Of a stretch of 64,000 nucleotides of DNA, positions 1-7,209 are shown one piece after another. This DNA comes from Nocardia jejuensis NBRC 103114 (lineage in GTDB: Bacteria; Actinomycetota; Actinomycetes; Mycobacteriales; Mycobacteriaceae), in NCBI RefSeq assembly GCF_001613145.1, contig NZ_BDBU01000019.1, forward strand, positions 1 to 64,000, given 5' to 3'. Position 1 is the stretch's first letter; each line of letters begins with the position of its first letter. The position numbers were made by a program, and so were the translations under genes. Under the pieces are notes generated by a model. It was given only the letters and a program-made list of their open reading frames with translations. It was not told the DNA's origin and did not search any database.

Positions 1-1322
1 GCAGGTGGCGGAGGCGGCGGAGCCGAACGAGCACCCGTGCCCGCCCCGCCACGACCGCCACCAGATCCTCCGCCCGCAGCGCCGCCACCGCCAGTGCGGC
101 CGCCCGAGCGTGAGACATTGCCTGCCGGAGTCGATTTCGCGCCCGAGGCACCCCGGCCCATCGAGGTCGCCGCCCCCAGCATCGCCGTCGCGGCCGACGC
201 ACCCGAGATCCCACCGCCCAGCGAGGTCAACGGCGTGATCAGCCGCATCAGCGCCGGAAGCACGAGGGCCGCACTGCACAGCAGCACGATCCCCACCAGC
301 ATCTGCTGGCCTTGCTCGGTCGAGGGGGTTTGCCCGTCGGACAGGGATTGGGTGATCGATTGCGCGCTCGGCCCCGAGGTGGTGAACGCGATCATGTAAA
401 TCAGTGCCGCACACGGCTTGTAGAGCACGAACGCGATCGACCACGCCAAGAGCCGGTCATGGAATTGGCGGCCCATGTGCGTACCCGAGCTCGCGGCCGC
501 CAACGGCAGCACCCCGACCACGACCACCAGCAGTGCTTGGCGCACGACCGCGAAGATCGCCTGCATCAGCGCGCCGATCATGCCGATCAACACGATGATG
601 AACACCAGACCCGGACTCAACGCGGTCAAGGCCTGGGTTTGCATCATCGCCTCCGCCACACCCTTGGCGTTGCCGTCGGTGGAGGTGTCGATCACCCAGT
701 CCGCGAAGGAATCCGAGGCTTGCGTGCCCAGGGTCAGCATCGTGGCGAACATCGCCGAGGCGAAGATCGCCCGCGCCAGCACCCGGAAGGACTCGGTGGC
801 TTGTTCGGCGGCCGCGCTGCGGTGCGCGAACGCGAGCCGGATCGCGCACATGATCAGCGACGCGGCCAGCACGAGGATCTGCAGCTGGAAGGTGTAGGAG
901 TTGATCGTGGAGAACAGTCCCGTGTTCGAGACCGTGGTGGAGGTCGGAAGCTTCGTCCACCACGTCAACGACAAGATCAAGCCCTCGCCCAAGCCTTCGA
1001 GCAGCGAGTTCACCGCCTTGCCGAAGGTCGTGTCCCACGCCTTGTTCGCCACGGCCTCCACCGCGTCGCCAGGGTGGGTAACTACGTTGCCGAGCTTGCA
1101 GACGCCTCCTCCGAGGTCACCGAAGCTGGGCAGGCCGGGGAGCGAAGGGAGTTCGTCGAGGTTGTCCTGAATCTGCTCGCACGTGTCGTTGAAACCATAG
1201 GTCCCACCGCCGCTGCCGTCCGGATCAGCGAACGCTGTTGCAGCAGGCGCGAATACGGCCAGGACGACCACAGATATAGCGAACAGGACACGACGGGCGG
1301 TGTTTCGAGAGTGGGTCACCAT
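1..1322 (-). CDS. VirB6/TrbL-like conjugation membrane protein (partial, C-terminus outside window)
   Basis: The reading frame runs off the window start, so the C-terminus is missing (at least 440 residues are present). It starts with a signal-peptide-like stretch (RRVLFAISVVVLAVF then TAFA), a Cys-containing extracellular segment, and then several hydrophobic helices (for example LQILVLAASLIMCAIRLAF, LVFIIVLIGMIGALMQAIF, MLVGIVLLCSAALVLPALM). It ends in a Gly/Ser/Pro-rich tail. This is the layout of the polytopic TrbL/VirB6 inner-membrane component of type IV secretion systems. The ATG overlaps the stop of the preceding gene (ATGGTGA), so it is translationally coupled as the last visible gene of the leftward operon. 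The assignment rests on topology and context, not on a diagnostic motif. Confidence 0.75.
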   Translation of the reverse strand, partial: MVTHSRNTARRVLFAISVVVLAVFAPAATAFADPDGSGGGTYGFNDTCEQIQDNLDELPSLPGLPSFGDLGGGVCKLGNVVTHPGDAVEAVANKAWDTTFGKAVNSLLEGLGEGLILSLTWWTKLPTSTTVSNTGLFSTINSYTFQLQILVLAASLIMCAIRLAFAHRSAAAEQATESFRVLARAIFASAMFATMLTLGTQASDSFADWVIDTSTDGNAKGVAEAMMQTQALTALSPGLVFIIVLIGMIGALMQAIFAVVRQALLVVVVGVLPLAAASSGTHMGRQFHDRLLAWSIAFVLYKPCAALIYMIAFTTSGPSAQSITQSLSDGQTPSTEQGQQMLVGIVLLCSAALVLPALMRLITPLTSLGGGISGASAATAMLGAATSMGRGASGAKSTPAGNVSRSGGRTGGGGAAGGGSGGGRGGAGTGARSAPPPPPP

Positions 1323-2170
1323 GTCGTCCACCCCGTTAGGGAATTGATCGTGGCCTTCGGGATTGCGCCGTCCTTGGCCAGTCGAAGCCGCCAGTTCCCG
1401 TCCCACACCATGACCAGCTGGGAGGACAGCCATTGTGGCGATCCCTTGACATCGGGCTCCTTTTTCGTCGCGACTCGGAGGACACACAAATCGCCGCTTG
1501 CAGACCAGGATTCGATCTGGAAGGCATCGGGGGCTACTAGCCATTTGGTTGCCGCTGCCGGAGCCAAGTCGGGGACTTTGCCGGTGGCCTTCATCCGATC
1601 GAACTCGTCGTGATCGCTGTCGCTCAAGACCTGCATGTGCTCACGCACGGACCAATCTCCCGGGCGTGCCACTGCTTGCCACGACGCGTACACCGCCGCC
1701 AACGCCGCCCCCTGCGGGGTGTGGGAGTAGCCGGTCGGGATGTTGTCCACCAGCGCGGTCGGGCCGTCGGAGGTCGAGAACGGCACCGAAACGTTGAAAA
1801 CGCGCTGCCAGCCGCCCTGTTCGGGCAGGACCGGCGCAGCGGTCAGCCAGTTCGGATCCGCCGCCGTCAGCGGCCCCCGCGTCTGCGCGAGGGGCTGCCC
1901 GTACTTGTTGTTCGGGATATCGACACGACGCCCGAGCGCATCCACGTCCGGAGCGGCGAACCCGGTCGGGGCCGGGCCACCCGCGGCCGGGGAACCCACC
2001 TCGGACGACGCGGGAGTATTCGCGGTATCGGAATCCGCATCGCGGTTCATCAACCAGACACCGAGCGATCCGACGAGGATCAGCACCAGCACGCCGACGG
2101 CCAGGACCAGAGTCAGCGAGCTCCGCCCGCCGTCGCCGGTGTTCTTCTGAGGTTCGGGAGTAGTGCTCAT
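1316..2170 (-). CDS. Membrane-anchored T4SS-associated protein (paralogue of the adjacent lipoprotein)
   Basis: 284 residues. A short cytoplasmic N-terminus is followed by one transmembrane helix (SLTLVLAVGVLVLILVGSLG, residues about 17-36), a Pro/Ala/Ser linker, and an extracytoplasmic domain. That domain contains VPFSTSDGPT and GYSHTPQGAALAAVYASWQ. The same motif pair occurs in the neighbouring lipoprotein (LPYSTIDGPK, GFSRTPQGAALAAIQHSIR), so the two are paralogues. The family resembles one found beside actinobacterial conjugation genes, often labelled DUF8175; I recall that name and have not checked it. The start at 2170 was chosen because it gives an ATGA overlap with the upstream stop. 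A longer open frame exists upstream but is only the shadow of that gene. Confidence 0.8.
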   Translation of the reverse strand: MSTTPEPQKNTGDGGRSSLTLVLAVGVLVLILVGSLGVWLMNRDADSDTANTPASSEVGSPAAGGPAPTGFAAPDVDALGRRVDIPNNKYGQPLAQTRGPLTAADPNWLTAAPVLPEQGGWQRVFNVSVPFSTSDGPTALVDNIPTGYSHTPQGAALAAVYASWQAVARPGDWSVREHMQVLSDSDHDEFDRMKATGKVPDLAPAAATKWLVAPDAFQIESWSASGDLCVLRVATKKEPDVKGSPQWLSSQLVMVWDGNWRLRLAKDGAIPKATINSLTGWTTW

Positions 2171-2796
2171 CGCGGCGCCGCCATCGCGACCATGTCCGCC
2201 GGAGTCGCGGAGATCTCTTCCACCGGCGCAGTCGGCGAATCCGGGTCCGGGAGTTGAAGTTTCCAATCCCCGGCGAGCCAGTCCACCTCGTGGTGCAGGG
2301 CGGCCTCGGACGAATCGGGGTAGCGGGTGAACACCGTCAGCGTGGTGTGATCGAGGTTCCAGTCCTCGATCCGGTAACCCAGGATCGACGGGCGTGCCTT
2401 CGGATCGGCGGGCCCGCTGATCGACACCTGCGCGCGGGCCAGCACGTACGCGTCCTTGCCCGGGCCCGAGACCAACGATTTCGCTGCCACCGCTGCCCAG
2501 AAGCCGTCCGGGGACAAGCTGGTGCGGATCGAGTGCTGGATCGCCGCCAACGCCGCACCCTGCGGGGTACGGGAGAACCCCGCCGCCGCACCGGCCACCA
2601 ACTTCGGGCCGTCGATGGTGCTGTAGGGCAAGGCAACTCCCTGCCAGGGCTCCCACCGCACCTGCGCGGGAGCGCGCCCCGGATCGGCCGGCGCGGGCCC
2701 GGCAGGGGCGGGGGTGTCGTGGTGGGGTGTGCTGGTGCACGCTGCGGTCGCCGTGAGCACGGCCGCGGTGAGCGCGAGTAGGACTGGGGTGCGCAT
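2167..2796 (-). CDS. Secreted lipoprotein, T4SS-associated (DUF8175-like)
   Basis: 209 residues. The N-terminus is a lipoprotein signal peptide (MRTPVLLALTAAVLTATAAC) whose lipobox ends in Cys20, so the product should be anchored on the outer face of the membrane. The mature part carries the same PYSTIDGP...TPQGAALAA motif pair as the next gene. GAGGA lies about 7 nt before the ATG. It probably forms an extracytoplasmic part of the conjugation channel together with its paralogue. The 73-nt gap upstream is one of the largest in the operon and contains an AT-rich TATAAAG-like word on the plus strand. Confidence 0.8.
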   Translation of the reverse strand: MRTPVLLALTAAVLTATAACTSTPHHDTPAPAGPAPADPGRAPAQVRWEPWQGVALPYSTIDGPKLVAGAAAGFSRTPQGAALAAIQHSIRTSLSPDGFWAAVAAKSLVSGPGKDAYVLARAQVSISGPADPKARPSILGYRIEDWNLDHTTLTVFTRYPDSSEAALHHEVDWLAGDWKLQLPDPDSPTAPVEEISATPADMVAMAAPR

Positions 2797-2869
2797 CGCG
2801 ATTCCTCTCTATAAAGGGGGTGTGCTCTATTCGGTCCCGAGCGCGAAAAAGGGCGGTCAGACGCTGTGG

Positions 2870-3130
2870 TCAGACTTGGGTCAGGACCGTGGCCGCGACC
2901 GTCATCGACACCGTGGCCAGCACGGCGGCGATCAGCGTGCGGCCGATGCCGTTGTGGGCTTCGGCGTAGGTTTCGACCGTGGAGTGCTTGAGCGCGAAAT
3001 ACCGGCACGCTCCGACGATCAGCCAGATCAGGCAGAGGAAATCAGCCATCCACAGCAGGTAGCCCAGCAGCGTCATCAGCGGCTCGCTCACCTCGCTCGG
3101 GAGGGTTTTCACCTCCCCGGCCACGTCCAT
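2870..3130 (-). CDS. Small two-helix membrane protein of the tra operon
   Basis: 86 residues with two hydrophobic stretches (LMTLLGYLLWMADFLCLIWLIVGACRY is split by a short polar turn; TLIAAVLATVSMTVAATVL near the C-terminus). Size and topology fit a VirB2/TrbC-type pilin-like or VirB3-like small T4SS membrane subunit. It starts one base after the stop of the gene before it. No catalytic motif is visible. Its function is inferred only from its place between a pilin-like gene and the lipoprotein gene. Confidence 0.7.
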   Translation of the reverse strand: MDVAGEVKTLPSEVSEPLMTLLGYLLWMADFLCLIWLIVGACRYFALKHSTVETYAEAHNGIGRTLIAAVLATVSMTVAATVLTQV

Positions 3131-3131
3131 C

Positions 3132-3419
3132 TCAGGATCCCGCCGCGGTGATGACCGCTTCCAGCAGCGGGGTCGCGACCGCGATCACCGCGCCACCGAC
3201 CAGGCAGGCGGCGATGATCTTCGGGGACTCGACCGAGCCGCCGTTCCATTTCTCGACCGCGAAACGGCCTCCGCCGTACACGATTCCGACCAGAGCAGCG
3301 AAGTAGGCGAGGTATTTGATGTAGCTGCCGATCGTGCGCAACGCACCCGATCCCGGCGGCGCCACAGGGTCGAGGTTTTCCACGGCGAGGACGACGGTCG
3401 AAAAGTGTTCGGTGATCAT
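3132..3419 (-). CDS. VirB2/TrbC-like pilin candidate
   Basis: 95 residues with two transmembrane helices (YIKYLAYFAALVGIVYGGGRF and IIAACLVGGAVIAVATPLLE) separated by a short charged loop (EKWNGGSVESPK). This is typical of VirB2/TrbC family prepilins and their actinobacterial counterparts. The ATG overlaps the previous stop by ATGA, so it is translationally coupled. It most likely forms part of the membrane-embedded transfer apparatus. Confidence 0.7.
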   Translation of the reverse strand: MITEHFSTVVLAVENLDPVAPPGSGALRTIGSYIKYLAYFAALVGIVYGGGRFAVEKWNGGSVESPKIIAACLVGGAVIAVATPLLEAVITAAGS

Positions 3420-4105
3420 GAGTGCGCTCCTGACGGATTCGCGGATTCGGTGCCGCCCAGCAGGGCGGTGATCGTGGCGAGCAACTCCTCGCCGAGCTCA
3501 CGCACCCCGGCAAGGGGGTCGCGGCCCTTGGCCGGGCGTTCGCTGCCCGGCGTCCACACAGGCAGGTCCTCGAGGGGGCTCAAGGGCCACCCGCGCTGCC
3601 ACTGCACCCGCCACAGCGCGCCGGGGGGCACCAGATCGGCGACCACGTTGCGGTAGCGGCGAATCGCCGCCGGCATCGTCCCGGGCTGAAATGCCACGGT
3701 CACCAAACCCAGCAGGATCACGCGGCCGGGTCCGGCTTGGCCGCAGTGGTATTGGCGCAACAGGTCATGCGCGCGGGTCAAGCCTTGGATGCTTTCGCGG
3801 GCGACCAGGACCACGAACGGGGACTCGTCGCCGAGCACGGCGGGCCATTCGCGCTCGCAGTCCGCTGCGGGGGCGATCTGGCGCGCCAGCGATGACACCC
3901 CGGCACCGCCGTGCGCGCCCAACAGCCACAGCAACGGCGGCCGCGTGCCTTCGAAGGTGACCGGCTTGCACCAGACCCCGGCCCGGCGGCCCTCTGCCGG
4001 AGGCAGCGCGGAGAAGTCGAGGCTGCGGGTGCGGGCCTTCGCCAATCGCGCGGTCTTGCCGCCCGGTGTCACCGCAGCGAGTGAGGTGTCGAGGGTGGCG
4101 GTCAT
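3416..4105 (-). CDS. P-loop-like protein with degenerate Walker A, tra operon
   Basis: 229 residues. A central segment (WLLGAHGGAGVSSLARQIAP, residues about 59-78) has the shape of a ParA/MinD-type P-loop (KGGxGKTT), but both lysines are replaced (H and V). It is followed by a plausible beta-strand with acidic end (FVVLVARES) and the segment GRVILLGLVTVAF. It resembles a family seen in actinobacterial conjugation operons (I recall DUF6668, unverified). It probably does not hydrolyse ATP in the usual way. The start overlaps the stop of a 13-codon mini-ORF (ATGA). Confidence 0.7.
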   Translation of the reverse strand: MTATLDTSLAAVTPGGKTARLAKARTRSLDFSALPPAEGRRAGVWCKPVTFEGTRPPLLWLLGAHGGAGVSSLARQIAPAADCEREWPAVLGDESPFVVLVARESIQGLTRAHDLLRQYHCGQAGPGRVILLGLVTVAFQPGTMPAAIRRYRNVVADLVPPGALWRVQWQRGWPLSPLEDLPVWTPGSERPAKGRDPLAGVRELGEELLATITALLGGTESANPSGAHS

Positions 4106-4143
4106 GACCAGACCTCGGTGCGCGGGTTGTTGTGAGCCACCAT
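4102..4143 (-). CDS. 13-codon translated leader ORF (MVAHNNPRTEVWS)
   Basis: This tiny frame has a strong Shine-Dalgarno (AGGGGAGG, about 8 nt before ATG) and its stop overlaps the ATG of the next gene (ATGA). The arrangement suggests it is translated and serves to couple ribosomes into the P-loop-like gene, which lacks its own clear ribosome site. The peptide itself has no recognisable function. Confidence 0.4.
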   Translation of the reverse strand: MVAHNNPRTEVWS

Positions 4144-4189
4144 CGGGTCCACCTCCCCTTTCGGGCAGTCGAAGGAATAGAACGAGGGT

Positions 4190-5671
4190 TCAGTTCGCGC
4201 CAGGAGCGGGTTCGCCACTGGCGGCAGGGATTTCGGGTTGTCCCGGTGTGAAGGTGCTCGGTGCGGGGGCCGCAGCGGCGGGGACTCCGGCGATGTCGGC
4301 GGCCGCGGCCGCGAACCAGTCCGCCACCCACCGCACCGCGGATTTGCCGTCGGCGCTGATCGCATCGACCTGATACGAGCCGTGCCGGGCCAGCACATCG
4401 GAGTACTTGGTCCAGGTGGAGGCGTTGAGCAGGTCGCGGTTGTCCTGGATGTTGTTCACGACCTCGGTGAACGCGGACTGGATCCACGAGGACGCGGTCG
4501 CCGGTGGGATCAACTGCGGGATCGCGCTGACGAGCTTCGTGCCGAACAACGCCAGCCCGGCAATCGGATTCGCGAGCCCGGCGGTGGCGATCTCGGCGAT
4601 GTTGGCCGGGGTGAACACGGTCTTGACCACGGTGGAGATCGCGTTGATCGCGATGGTGCCGACCTTCAACAGGGCCTTGAGCGAGGCGTTGATATCGAGC
4701 TCGGTCCGCGGATCCGACGCCTCGGCAAGGGTTTTGGAGATGCTCTTGCCCGAGTTCAGGCTCAGGTTGGCCAGGGACGTGCCTTGGAGGTTGTCGTTCA
4801 CCAGCCCGGTCGCGGCCTTGATCCCGGTCAGCGCGAGGGCTTGGGTGATCGAGGAGATCGCCTTGATCGGATCCCCGCCGATCTCGACTTGACCCGCCAC
4901 GTTCGCGACCGTGCGCAGCAGCGCCGCGTTGTCGGGAGCATCGCAGCTCAGGTCACCCGAGGAGCAGAACGACGCGACACGGCCGGTCAGGGAGCCGTAG
5001 CTGGTCGCGATATCGCGCTCGGGAGCGATCCCGCTGCCCGAGGCGGTCGCGACGGTGGCGGCTTCGACGCCGGACACCGCGTGCCCGGAGGTGCCGGGCA
5101 CCGGATCCGGAGCCGATTTACTCGACCCGGGGAACAGGTTCGCCGATTGGCCGCGGGTCGGATCGCCGAACAACGCGACCCCCGCCACACGATCCGCGGG
5201 AATCGAGGTGGAACCGGCGCCGATCTTCTGCGCGAGCATCGAGACCACATGCGCGCCTTGCGAATAACCGGCCAGCGCCAACCGCGTGCTGGAGCACGAG
5301 GAGATGACCTGTTCGGCCTTGCTGGTGAGCGAGGCCAGACCATCGGTGATCGACTTGGTGTAGGCGGTGGTGTCGGTGCTGGAGCCCATGCCGCCGAAGG
5401 ACGCTTCGTACGGGATGTATTCGCGCGCGACCGGCACTTTCGCGGCCTGGGCGTCGGCCAGGAACGGGGTGAACAACTGCGACAGCATGCCGGTGTCGCT
5501 GGTCGGGGCCGCGTCCGGAGACGATTCACCCGTGCCCTGCACCCCGAGCGCGTACACGGCCGGGCAGCTGCCGGCATCGGGTTCGGCGTGTGCGAGGACC
5601 ACGGTGCCCAGCGAGGTGGTCACGACGGCGGCCGCGCCGAGGGCGAGCGCGCGCAGGTGGGTGTGTGTCAT
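4190..5671 (-). CDS. Cutinase-family secreted serine hydrolase
   Basis: 493 residues with a Sec signal peptide (ALGAAAVVTTSLGTVVLAHA, cleavage after AHA). The cutinase fold follows: CPAVYALGVQGTGES (oxyanion region), the nucleophile elbow GYSQGAH (Ser137), the aspartate motif CSSGDLSCD, and a candidate histidine much further on (RHGSYQ). Cutinases are usually about 220-330 residues. This one is longer, with a mostly alpha-helical C-terminal half and a Pro/Ala tail. In mycolic-acid bacteria such enzymes cleave esters of lipids or mycolates. Inside a transfer operon the likely role is local remodelling of the mycolate outer layer for the conjugation channel, which is an inference. The chosen start gives ATGA overlap with the upstream gene. 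Confidence 0.85.
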   Translation of the reverse strand: MTHTHLRALALGAAAVVTTSLGTVVLAHAEPDAGSCPAVYALGVQGTGESSPDAAPTSDTGMLSQLFTPFLADAQAAKVPVAREYIPYEASFGGMGSSTDTTAYTKSITDGLASLTSKAEQVISSCSSTRLALAGYSQGAHVVSMLAQKIGAGSTSIPADRVAGVALFGDPTRGQSANLFPGSSKSAPDPVPGTSGHAVSGVEAATVATASGSGIAPERDIATSYGSLTGRVASFCSSGDLSCDAPDNAALLRTVANVAGQVEIGGDPIKAISSITQALALTGIKAATGLVNDNLQGTSLANLSLNSGKSISKTLAEASDPRTELDINASLKALLKVGTIAINAISTVVKTVFTPANIAEIATAGLANPIAGLALFGTKLVSAIPQLIPPATASSWIQSAFTEVVNNIQDNRDLLNASTWTKYSDVLARHGSYQVDAISADGKSAVRWVADWFAAAAADIAGVPAAAAPAPSTFTPGQPEIPAASGEPAPGAN

Positions 5672-6525
5672 TGCAGTTCTCCCATGGCGAGGCGATAAGC
5701 GGTGCGGGTCGCGCGCTCGAAGCGCTCCCAGATCAGCGGCCCCCCGGCCGCGAGTGCGCGGTCGTACGGGATCTCCACCACGGCGCGGACCCACCGCGCC
5801 AGATGCGTGCGCACATGCGCCACAGCCGCGGCGGAACCACCCGGGAACTGGTGGTTCACGACCACCACGACACGGTTGATCAGCCATTCGCCGTACTGGT
5901 TCAACAGCCACGACAGCGAGTGATTGAGGCTGTTGAGCGAGGCCGGGGACGCGGAGACAACCAGGGCCAGGCCCAGGCGCGGATCCTCGATCAGCGGCGC
6001 GATCAAACGGTTCGCGACGTGGCCGCCGCCGTCGTAGACCGCGACCGAACCCGATTCCTCGAGGAGGCGAGCAACCGACACGAACGAATGCCCTTGCGGC
6101 AGTGGCTCACTCGCGCGCGCGAGGATCCGCACCCCGGTCGAGGAGCGGCCGGTGCACGCCGCGACCGCCGAGGGCAGTCCCGGCTGCGGAGTCCCCAGCC
6201 ACGCCTGCAAGGTCGAGACCGTGACCGCGCTGTCCGCGCCGCGCCGCGCCAGGTCCCCGCCCCACGCGGTGGCATCGACCGCGACCGCTTCACGGTCGGT
6301 GTCGGGGTGGGTCCCGATCGCGGCCGCCACACCCAACACGGTGGTCGTGACGCCGACTCCCCCACCCGAGCCGAGCACGACCGTGGCCGGGACACCGGTG
6401 CGCAGAAGGTTCTTCACCCCGTGCGCAACCGGGACCATGTCCGTCGGCGCACCGGGGGTAGCGGGCGTGGCCAGCAGCGGCGGCACCTCGGCACCAGCGG
6501 CAAGTGGGGACAAGTCGATTTTCAT
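5668..6525 (-). CDS. MinD/ParA-like protein with lysine-less Walker A, tra operon
   Basis: 285 residues. The motif GSGGGVGVTTTVLGVAAAIG (residues about 50-69) corresponds to the deviant Walker A of MinD/ParA proteins (KGGVGKTT), but both lysines are missing. Later segments fit the fold: AVAVDATAWGG (the usual DxD strand), SVAVYDGGG, RLGLALVVSASPASLNSL and RVVVVVNHQFPGG (switch-like strands). Such MinD-like proteins accompany actinobacterial conjugation and ESX loci. Loss of both lysines suggests a structural or nucleotide-sensing role. It overlaps its downstream neighbour by ATGA and ends the N-terminal half of the operon. Confidence 0.75.
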   Translation of the reverse strand: MKIDLSPLAAGAEVPPLLATPATPGAPTDMVPVAHGVKNLLRTGVPATVVLGSGGGVGVTTTVLGVAAAIGTHPDTDREAVAVDATAWGGDLARRGADSAVTVSTLQAWLGTPQPGLPSAVAACTGRSSTGVRILARASEPLPQGHSFVSVARLLEESGSVAVYDGGGHVANRLIAPLIEDPRLGLALVVSASPASLNSLNHSLSWLLNQYGEWLINRVVVVVNHQFPGGSAAAVAHVRTHLARWVRAVVEIPYDRALAAGGPLIWERFERATRTAYRLAMGELQ

Positions 6526-7205
6526 GCCGCACCCCCGGCGGTGATGGAGGTGATCACGGTGCGCCCGTCCTGCACCGCAGTAGTGACGGTCTGCTGCCAA
6601 TGCGCGCTCGTGCCGTCCCCGTGCTTCTCATCGATCTGCACGTCGAACTTCTCCGGCGCGAGGGCGGTGATCGTGACGCAATGCTTCGTCCCGGCCGGGA
6701 CCGCCGCGACCGCGGCGCGCGCGAGCTCCGGATCGGCGGCTTGGGCATCAGCGGCCAGGACCGCGCGGGAGGCATCGGCGTTGCGCGCGACGTACCACTG
6801 CCACTGCTGGTTCAGGATCAGATCCGGGCCCGTGACTCCAGGGCCCGGGGTGCGGCCTTTGCCGTTGCCGACAACGACTGCGGCCGAACGAGATTCAGCA
6901 CACCACACGGGGGCGGCCGTGGCAGGTGTCGTGGCCGCCGACGCGGGGGCCGCAGCATGGGAGTCACCGTTCTGTATCGAGGTCAGCCCTATCGCCGCGC
7001 CCGCGATCAGCGCCGCCACCGCTGCGATCGCGCCACCGGTGCGCAGGAACTTCTTGCGCGAGGCGCCGGTACGGGCGCGGTCTCGCACCGCGAGCTTGAT
7101 CTCCAGAAGCGGGTCGTCGTCGATGAACGGTTCGTGCTCGGCGATCGTCGCGGCACTGTCCGCGATATCGGTGTCCGGGAGCCAGTTACGCCAGGAATCA
7201 GTCAT
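6522..7205 (-). CDS. Single-pass membrane protein of the conjugation operon
   Basis: 227 residues. The N-terminal 60 residues are cytoplasmic and acidic, then RKKF and a transmembrane helix (TGGAIAAVAALIAGAAIGL), an Ala/Thr linker, and an extracytoplasmic domain. Conserved-looking elements are VWCAESRSAA, VVVGNGKGRTPGPG and LNQQWQWYVARNA. The topology matches VirB8/TcpC-type assembly factors, but I see no firm family signature. The start at 7205 was preferred over a far upstream start because it begins just after the previous stop. The TGA overlaps the next ATG. Confidence 0.7.
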   Translation of the reverse strand: MTDSWRNWLPDTDIADSAATIAEHEPFIDDDPLLEIKLAVRDRARTGASRKKFLRTGGAIAAVAALIAGAAIGLTSIQNGDSHAAAPASAATTPATAAPVWCAESRSAAVVVGNGKGRTPGPGVTGPDLILNQQWQWYVARNADASRAVLAADAQAADPELARAAVAAVPAGTKHCVTITALAPEKFDVQIDEKHGDGTSAHWQQTVTTAVQDGRTVITSITAGGAA

Positions 7206-7209
7206 CACG

